A stretch of DNA of 64,000 nt from Streptomyces sp. NRRL F-6131 (GTDB taxonomy: Bacteria; Actinomycetota; Actinomycetes; Streptomycetales; Streptomycetaceae), in contig JOHN01000029.1 in assembly GCA_000719695.1 (NCBI GenBank), positions 62,001-126,000 on the forward strand, written 5' to 3'. The position numbers were made by a program, and so were the translations under genes. The notes beneath the pieces were generated by a model. That model was not told where the DNA came from. It saw only the letters and a list, made by a program, of their open reading frames with translations, and did not search any database. Positions 58,912 to 64,000 of this stretch are shown piece after piece. Within the stretch, counting starts at the first letter, position 1. The number at the start of each line of letters is the position of its first letter.

Positions 58912-59460
58912 TCACCGGGGGTCGGTGCCGTCGCGGACGCACCGGCTGTCGGCGTCGATCCGCCAGGTGTCGCCGTCGGGCGTGGCGCCGCACAGGCCGG
59001 TCAGGGTGCCCGGTTCGACGAGGGCGGCCGCGCGGGCCGTGCCGGTGGACCCGAATCCGAAGGTCCGGGCCGGGTCCCAGCCGTCGCCGAGTCGCAGCCG
59101 TCGGCTCATGCCGGCCCAGCCGTGCGGTCCCGCGGCCACCACCCAGGCGTCCGGCGCGGCGGCGGTGAACCGGCGCGCCTGGCGCAGCCAGGAGGCGGCC
59201 TGCTCGGGCCAGTCGACGACATCGAGCACCGTCCCGCCGTCGGACCGCCACCGCTCGGCGAACGTGTGGGCGGCCGCGGTGGCCCGGGGGCCGCGTCCGT
59301 GCCCGACCACCACCGAGCCGTACCGCACCCCGGCGTTCCTCAACAGCCCCAGCACGGAGGTCAGTTCGGCCTCGGTGTGCGCAGCGGACGGGTGCTCCGG
59401 GCCGGCGGAGGGAGAGTTCGGGGTGGCGGCGCCCCGCGCGCCGCGGGTCTCACGCGGCAT
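58912..59460 (-). CDS. Conserved hypothetical protein (periplasmic-binding-like fold)
   Basis: A 182-residue cytoplasmic protein. LTSVLGLLRNAGVRYGSVVVG, HTFAERWRSDGGTVLDVVDW and LRQARRFTAAAPDAWVVAAGP form beta-alpha units like one lobe of a type I periplasmic-binding protein, but there is no signal peptide or second lobe. The function is unknown. The ATG overlaps the stop of the upstream 2OG-oxygenase gene by 11 bases, so the two are co-transcribed and probably coupled. Confidence 0.65.
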   Translation of the reverse strand: MPRETRGARGAATPNSPSAGPEHPSAAHTEAELTSVLGLLRNAGVRYGSVVVGHGRGPRATAAAHTFAERWRSDGGTVLDVVDWPEQAASWLRQARRFTAAAPDAWVVAAGPHGWAGMSRRLRLGDGWDPARTFGFGSTGTARAAALVEPGTLTGLCGATPDGDTWRIDADSRCVRDGTDPR

Positions 59461-60178
59461 CGTGGAACACCAGACCGAGCGTGTGCCGGAGGCCGGAGCG
59501 CACGGTGCTGACGCCGTGCCGGACCGGCGCCGCCGACCAGCCGCGCGCCGAGCGGACCGGGCGGTCCCGGGTGGTGAAGATCAGGCCGTGGCCCTGGGGG
59601 AGGGCGACGGAGGTTCCCCGGGACTGGGCCCTGGGCCGCTGCTCGACGGTCAGGAACTCGCCGCCGGTGTAGTCCGTCCCCGGCACGTCGAGGCCGATGA
59701 CCACCTGGAGCGGGAAGACCAGCTCGCCGTAGAGGTCCCGGTGGAGCGCGTTCCAGTCCCCGGCGCGGTAGCGCAGCAGGATCGGTGTGGGCCTGGTCTG
59801 CCCGGCGGCGTGGCACTGCGCCAGCCAGGCGGGGAGGTCGTCCGGCCACGGGGCCGGCCTGCGGAGCCTGCTCGCCCAGTCCCGGGCGATCGGCAGCAGC
59901 CGCGGGTACAGCGCCTCGCGCAGGGCGGCGACGGGCGCGGGGAACGGTTCCCGGAAGTAGCGGTACTGGCCGGAACCGAACCGGTGCCGCGCCATGTCCA
60001 CGGTGCTCCGGAAGCGTTCCACCTCCTCGTAGAGCCCGGCCACCTCCGCGCACTCGGCGGGGTCGAGCAGCATCGGGGTGAGCGCGCTCCCGTGCTCCCC
60101 GACCTCCTCGGCGAGGGCCGCCCAGTCGGCCCCGTCGACCCGCCGCGCCGGGCTCTCGTTCTTCGTGTGCACGCTCAC
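59450..60178 (-). CDS. 2OG-Fe(II) oxygenase
   Basis: A 242-residue non-heme iron dioxygenase of the 2OG-Fe(II) oxygenase superfamily (PF09859-like). The metal-binding triad is HxD in WNALHRDLYGE (about 144-146) and a distal His in APVRHGVSTVRSG, with Arg in SGLRHTLGLVFH to bind 2-oxoglutarate. GRFGSGQYRYFREPFP-like sequence (MARHRFGSGQYRYFREPFPA) and VVIGLDVPGTDYTGGEFLTV are family features. It probably hydroxylates a small molecule or nucleic acid base; substrate unknown. Start is GTG at 60178 after GGAGAG. It is the first gene of a two-gene operon. Confidence 0.85.
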   Translation of the reverse strand: MSVHTKNESPARRVDGADWAALAEEVGEHGSALTPMLLDPAECAEVAGLYEEVERFRSTVDMARHRFGSGQYRYFREPFPAPVAALREALYPRLLPIARDWASRLRRPAPWPDDLPAWLAQCHAAGQTRPTPILLRYRAGDWNALHRDLYGELVFPLQVVIGLDVPGTDYTGGEFLTVEQRPRAQSRGTSVALPQGHGLIFTTRDRPVRSARGWSAAPVRHGVSTVRSGLRHTLGLVFHDAA

Positions 60179-60339
60179 GTCCGCTCTCCGCTCCCTCGCG
60201 CCGGTCCCTCGGCGGGCCTTCCCGCACCACCCACTGTGCGGCGTCGGCCCCGGGCCGGGCCGGCGGGATTCCGCCGTCGCGGTCCGGTGGGACGGTGGGT
60301 GGGTCGGTGGGTGGCGGAGCGGGTGCGACTAGCGGGCGG

Positions 60340-60963
60340 CTAGCGGGCGGCCGGTTCGGGGTCGGTGGCCAGCCGGGCGTGCAGGTGCTCGTCGTGGTGG
60401 GCCCCGTCGCCGAAGAGGTGCGAGGCCCGCAGGGTGCCCTCGGGGAGGTAACCGCAGTTCAGGGCCACCCGGCAGGAGGCCTCGTTGGCGACCGCGTGGG
60501 CGAGCTCGATCCGGCGGGCGTCGGCGGTACGGAACGCCCAGTCCGTGACGGCGTTGGTGGCCCGGGTGATCACGCCCCGGCCGCGTCCGGTGGGCAGGGC
60601 CCAGTAGCCGATCATCGCCAGGCCGTCCGCGCGGTCGATCCAGCGCACGTTGACGCAGCCCAGCAGGGAGCCGTCGGTGGCGTCGAGCACGGCGAAGGGG
60701 GCGGCGGCGCCGCGCTCCCAGGCGTCCTCGCGGGCCTCCAGCCAGGCCACGGCGGCGTCGTGGTCACGGGCCGCGAGCGGGTTCCAGAGGGCGATCAGGG
60801 GGTCGGCCGCGGCGGTGATCAGGCTGTCCAGCAGCGGACCCGGGCCGGCGTCCTCGCGCCCCCACGGCCGGAGCACCGCGTCGCCCAGGTCGAGGGTGGT
60901 GCGGCGGAAGGTGCGCGGGTCGGTGGCGGCCTGGGCGGCGGCCGGGGGCGTGGGAGTACTCAT
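60340..60963 (-). CDS. GNAT family N-acetyltransferase (RimJ/RimL type)
   Basis: A 207-residue acetyltransferase. Sequence landmarks: TLDLGDAVLRPWGREDA (beta 1), AMIGYWALPTGRGRGVITRA (the R/QxxGxG/A acetyl-CoA loop, GRGRGV), ARRIELAHAVANEASCRVALNCGYLPEGTLRA (C-terminal RimJ/L-type substrate arm). It probably N-acetylates a protein N-terminus or amino compound; the target is not known. The ATG at 60963 has a GGAAGG site. No operon partner. Confidence 0.9.
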   Translation of the reverse strand: MSTPTPPAAAQAATDPRTFRRTTLDLGDAVLRPWGREDAGPGPLLDSLITAAADPLIALWNPLAARDHDAAVAWLEAREDAWERGAAAPFAVLDATDGSLLGCVNVRWIDRADGLAMIGYWALPTGRGRGVITRATNAVTDWAFRTADARRIELAHAVANEASCRVALNCGYLPEGTLRASHLFGDGAHHDEHLHARLATDPEPAAR

Positions 60964-61062
60964 GGCGCCTTCCTACCGGGTCGTCAGGGGTGCCGCCAGC
61001 GGTTTTCCACCGGGGGAGGACCGCGGTCCGGGGTTGGAGGGCGGTGGGCCGGGCCGGACATG

Positions 61063-61103
61063 CCTCGGGGGCGGCAACCGTGTGACGGTTGCCGCCCCCG
61101 AGG
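61063..61103 (-). terminator. Terminator of the atypical tRNA gene
   Basis: An 18-bp perfect stem (61063-61080 with 61086-61103) with a 5-base loop begins 6 bases past the tRNA 3' end. Among the strongest hairpins in the window, it suits a highly expressed stable RNA. Confidence 0.85.
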
Positions 61104-61108
61104 AACGG

Positions 61109-61177
61109 AGCGCCGGGCCCGAATCGAACGAACTCTTCCCGCTGAAAGCGGGCGTGCTGCCAATGCACCACCGACGC
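61109..61177 (-). tRNA. Atypical tRNA-Glu (anticodon UUC)
   Basis: A 69-nt cloverleaf can be drawn. The acceptor stem is GCGTCGG/CCGGCGC (7 bp, one G-U). The D arm GTGC-ATTGGCA-GCAC is like actinomycete tRNA-Gln. The anticodon stem GCCCG/CGGGA has a mismatch at the 27-43 pair, with loop CTTTCAG giving anticodon TTC (Glu, GAA). The T arm is GTTCG-TTCGATT-CGGGC. Position 26 seems absent and the variable loop is only 3 nt; no CCA is encoded. It differs from the usual Streptomyces tRNA-Glu, which has a GCCCCC acceptor. A hairpin CCCGCAC/GTGCGGG (61196-61211) lies just upstream and a terminator just downstream. It could also be a tRNA relic. Confidence 0.6.
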
Positions 61178-61350
61178 CTGACCGACCTGGTCGTTCCCGC
61201 ACCTGTGCGGGTCGCCCTGTCGACGAGGAAGAACTTACCAACGGATGATCGGAATCCGAAATCGACCCGAACGCCGGGTCCGTGACGGTCCGGCGGCCGG
61301 ACGGAACGGCCGGACGGAACGGCAGGAGGGCGCCCGGGCGAGGGCGTCGG

Positions 61351-64000
61351 TCAGCCCGGGAACAGGGTGCCGGGGCGCGGTCCGCCGCGGCGGCTCAGCC
61401 GGCGCAGGAAAGCGAGCACCCCGGGCGTGCCGACGGCCCAGGCGGGGGACTCCGCCGAGGGGTCGGGGCCGGGCAGCAGCGGTCGGTGGTACGGGCCGCC
61501 GGCGCGGGTCAGGATCAGGCCCGCCACCTCCTCGGCGGCGCGCCAGTGGCGTTCGTCGCCGGTGGTCCCGGCCAGGTCGACCAGGAGTTCGCCGACGCCC
61601 GCGAGGCCGCAGCACTGACCGACCTGGCCCATCCGCGGTGCGAGTGCGCGGCAGGCGGTCGCGGCCTCGGCGGCGCGGGCGACGAGGTCCGGCTCGCCGT
61701 AGTGGCGTCCGGCCTGGAGGAGCACGGTGCCGACACCGGCCAGACCGCGGCACCAGGAGCCGTGGCGTCGCGTCGCGCCGGGGAGGCGGGCCGCCGCGGC
61801 GAGGCGGGGAACGTCGGCGGCGAGTCCGTCCACGATGCGCCGGGCGGCCGCCGCGACGCCGTCGGCCTCCGCGCCGGGGTTCGCGCCGGTGCCGGGCAGG
61901 GCGAGGAGGAGGTGCGCGACGCCTGCCCGGCCGTGGGCGAAGCCCTCGACGAGGGCGGCGGTGCCGGGGTTCGGGGTCTCCCGCGGGTCGACGGGGCGGC
62001 CGTCGGTCAGTCGGCGGGCGCACGCGGCCGCCCCGGCCAGGTGCTGCTCGGCCTCCTCGCGGCGGCCGTCGGAGCGAGCCAGCCGGGCCAGCAGCAGCCG
62101 CGCGGTGCCGAGGCCGGCGGCGCCGGAGATCTGGTCGGCGGGGAGGTCCTCGCCGAGCGGGTCGGTCCGGACGGCCGGCGGTTCGGTGCCGAGCAGGTGG
62201 GCGGCCTGGGCGAGGAACAGGTCGACCCCGGCGCGCCCGTCGTACAGGCCCGGGCCGAGCCGGTCCAGGGCCGGGTGGGCGGCGGTCCAGCGGGCGAGCG
62301 CGACGGCGGCCGTGCGGACCTCCGGGCGGTCCGGGTGCTGGAGCAGTTCGAGGCCGAGACCGGCGGCGCCGTCGTAGCGGGAGAGGAGGTTGCGCGGCCG
62401 GCCGGGGCGGACGGCCGCGTGGGTCCGGCCGTCGACCAGCTCGTGGGCCATCCGGACACAGCGGTCGAGGGTGTGCCGGACGGCCCGGTCGAGCAGGTCC
62501 GCCGTCACCACCGGGGGCCGGTGGGCGGGGTGGGGCGGCCGGGCCGTCCGCGTGGGCCGGCCGCCGGGCGGGGCCTGGCGCAGCTCGGCGGCCGCCGCGG
62601 TCCGCTCCTCGGCGTCGAGGCTCAGCAGGCCCGCCACCGTGCCGATCACCGCCTCGGCCACCGGCTCGGCCACCGGCTCGGCCACCGCGTTCGCCGTCCG
62701 AGCCGGTCCGACGGCCCCGCGCGGCACCGGTGCGGGCAGCGCCCGTGGGGCGGTCAGCACGCCGGTGAGGCAGGCGAGGGTGCGTTCGCGGTTGACGGCC
62801 GGGTCCGGGTCGACCACCACGGGGTCCAGGCCGGTGGCGGCCCAGTGCAGGGTGGCGCCGAGCGCGTAGTAGTCGTCGGCGGGGTGGGCCCGGGCGGCGC
62901 CGGGCAGGCCGTAGCCCCGGGTGGCGCCCTCGGGCCGTTCGCCGGACAGGGAGCTGACGCCGAAGTCGACGAGCGAGCAGTGGCCCGGGGCGTCGAGCAC
63001 CACGTTGGCGGGTTTGAGGTCGCACACGACCACGCCGCGCGCGTGCACGGCGTCCAGGATCGTGAGCAGGCCGCGGGCCAGGGCCCACCAGCTGCGGCCC
63101 GGTCCGTCGCCGGGGCCGCTCCCGGGGCGGGGTGTCCCCGCGTGGGCGCCGGCGAGGTCGTCGACGAGGTCGTACGGGCCGGCTTCGAGGACGGCCCGGC
63201 GCAGGTCGCGCGGCCCGCAGGCGGTGCTCACCAGGTACTCGTCCTCGCCGTGCCGGAAGTGGTCGACGACCTGCGGGACTCCGGGCACACCGGCCAGCGC
63301 GGCCAGCACCCGCCGCTCGTGCCGGAGCCGGCCGCGCGCGTCGGTGCCGCCGGAGTCCTCGGCGACGAAGGCGCGCGCCTGCTTGACCACCACCTCGCGC
63401 CCGCCGGCGACCTCGACCGCGCGGTACACGTGCCCGTTCGGCGAGCGGGTGATCCCGGCGGTGAGCCGGTAGCGGCCGTCGCCGAGCCGGGTGGTCGGGG
63501 CCGGGCGCGCGGCCCGGGCGGCGAACGGGTCGGCGGCCCAGGGGGGTTGGCGGTAGGCGCCCTCGGCGAGGCCGGGGAAGGTCTCGCCGGCCGGGCCGGT
63601 CATGACCAGTTCCGGGTCGTCGCCGGAGACCCGGAACGGGCCGTACCGGTAGTAGACGGGGGCGTCCGGGCGCAGGCGCCGGTCGCTGACCACCCGGGGG
63701 CCGGGGCGGCCGGCCAGGACGTCGCCCAGCTCCACCGCCAGGGGCTCGGCCTCGTCGGGCGCCGGGTAGACCGTGACGGCCTTGCCGACGGCGGCGGGTC
63801 CGCGGAGCCCGGAGTTCAGCTCCCGCAGGACGTCGGCGCCGGCGGCGAACTTGGCGTCGCAGGTGCGGCGGAGCAGGACGGGCAGCACCAGGTCGACCAG
63901 GTCGGGGAGTTCGTCGGGCCGGGCGGAGAGGTGCAGCTTCCAGCCGTGGCCGAGCGCGGGCATCCGCGGGTCCTGGAGGTACAGCCAGCCGTCGCCGGCG
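61351..64000 (-). CDS. Class III/IV-type lanthionine synthetase (lyase-kinase-cyclase), 5' end outside the window
   Basis: About 882 residues of a LanKC/LanL-like RiPP maturase. The lyase-type N-terminal part includes GWKLHLSARP and YYRYGPFRV. The Ser/Thr kinase domain shows the Lys in VVVKQARAF, catalytic loop VVVCDLKPANVVLD and VDFGVSS. The cyclase domain follows a low-complexity linker (AEPVAEPVAEAV). Zinc ligands appear as SWCRGLAGVG and QCCGLAGVGELL, that is Cys and a CCG motif in place of CHG; class III enzymes usually lack these ligands. It would phosphorylate and eliminate Ser/Thr and close lanthionine rings. The frame continues past 64000, so the true start and any precursor peptide are outside the window. 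Confidence 0.88.
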   Translation of the reverse strand, partial: AGDGWLYLQDPRMPALGHGWKLHLSARPDELPDLVDLVLPVLLRRTCDAKFAAGADVLRELNSGLRGPAAVGKAVTVYPAPDEAEPLAVELGDVLAGRPGPRVVSDRRLRPDAPVYYRYGPFRVSGDDPELVMTGPAGETFPGLAEGAYRQPPWAADPFAARAARPAPTTRLGDGRYRLTAGITRSPNGHVYRAVEVAGGREVVVKQARAFVAEDSGGTDARGRLRHERRVLAALAGVPGVPQVVDHFRHGEDEYLVSTACGPRDLRRAVLEAGPYDLVDDLAGAHAGTPRPGSGPGDGPGRSWWALARGLLTILDAVHARGVVVCDLKPANVVLDAPGHCSLVDFGVSSLSGERPEGATRGYGLPGAARAHPADDYYALGATLHWAATGLDPVVVDPDPAVNRERTLACLTGVLTAPRALPAPVPRGAVGPARTANAVAEPVAEPVAEAVIGTVAGLLSLDAEERTAAAAELRQAPPGGRPTRTARPPHPAHRPPVVTADLLDRAVRHTLDRCVRMAHELVDGRTHAAVRPGRPRNLLSRYDGAAGLGLELLQHPDRPEVRTAAVALARWTAAHPALDRLGPGLYDGRAGVDLFLAQAAHLLGTEPPAVRTDPLGEDLPADQISGAAGLGTARLLLARLARSDGRREEAEQHLAGAAACARRLTDGRPVDPRETPNPGTAALVEGFAHGRAGVAHLLLALPGTGANPGAEADGVAAAARRIVDGLAADVPRLAAAARLPGATRRHGSWCRGLAGVGTVLLQAGRHYGEPDLVARAAEAATACRALAPRMGQVGQCCGLAGVGELLVDLAGTTGDERHWRAAEEVAGLILTRAGGPYHRPLLPGPDPSAESPAWAVGTPGVLAFLRRLSRRGGPRPGTLFPG

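Noticed and set aside
61109..61177. tRNA as a phage or element attachment site
   Set aside because: No integrase gene and no repeated tRNA 3' end was seen in the window.
61196..61211. CRISPR-like palindromic repeat (CCCGCAC-GTGCGGG)
   Set aside because: Only one copy and no spacers; better seen as a hairpin upstream of the tRNA.
61178..61350. Lanthipeptide precursor downstream of the synthetase
   Set aside because: No small ORF with a leader and Ser/Thr/Cys core was found; the space holds only the tRNA promoter region and GGCCGGACGGAAC-type repeats.

Overview
The window is very GC-rich, has strongly GC-biased third codon positions, and carries many secreted, Tat-exported, bldA-type (TTA codon) and GNAT/TetR/MarR genes. 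This points to a Streptomycetaceae chromosome (Streptomyces or Kitasatospora); the genus cannot be fixed from the sequence alone. No integrase, transposase, CRISPR array, rRNA or replication origin was seen. The window is a mosaic of short transcription units.

Layout. 0-6.5 kb: a secreted NlpC/P60 hydrolase, a giant HTH-STAND-WD40 signalling protein, and a secreted I36-type inhibitor. The two secreted genes share a homologous upstream element. 6.5-10.9 kb: a tightly overlapping operon (isocitrate-lyase/PEP-mutase-like enzyme, small membrane protein, SBF-type transporter), an acyltransferase-like protein and a PAP2 phosphatase. 11-17.4 kb: SAM methyltransferase, PadR/MATE divergent pair, a 69-residue peptide with a second SAM-binding protein, and a three-gene operon whose first gene is frameshifted. 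17.7-22.6 kb: tetR-MFS operon with a perfect operator, a small zinc-ribbon protein, a KhtTU-like K+/H+ antiporter, and an MT0933-type small protein. 22.7-29.5 kb: secreted M28 peptidase, dihydrolipoyl dehydrogenase, AsnC/SMP-30 divergent pair, and a DAP-decarboxylase-like enzyme with a 78-residue ORF. 29.7-37.4 kb: secreted metalloprotease, PNGase-A-like glycosidase, leucine-rich repeat protein, an editing-domain-less threonyl-tRNA synthetase behind a Thr-rich leader peptide and attenuator, and two TTA-containing tandem secreted repeat proteins, the first one frameshifted. 37.4-46.8 kb: VOC/MarR pair, a second NlpC/P60 hydrolase, RidA, a gamma-butyrolactone-receptor-like TetR protein, an F420-type oxidoreductase, MarR, an acyl-CoA ligase, an AlkD-like protein and a Tat-exported amidase. 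46.9-58.9 kb: a ricin-type lectin, a 1,467-residue secreted lytic-transglycosylase/golvesin-type protein (TTA codon), a STAND-TPR ATPase, small secreted proteins, and a serine hydrolase with a degenerate active site. 58.9-64 kb: a 2OG-Fe(II) oxygenase pair, GNAT, an atypical tRNA-Glu with its own terminator, and the C-terminal ~880 residues of a lanthionine synthetase (lyase-kinase-cyclase) that runs off the right edge.

Themes. Much of the window serves the cell surface and exterior (about 14 secreted proteins: peptidoglycan hydrolases, proteases, inhibitor, lectin, deglycosylase). Regulation is local: several regulators sit beside a divergent or coupled target with a visible inverted repeat. 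The best candidates for new biology are the thrS leader-peptide attenuator, the CCG-type lanthionine synthetase next to an odd tRNA-Glu, the TTA-containing tandem repeat proteins, and the element shared by the two secreted genes that flank the WD40 protein.
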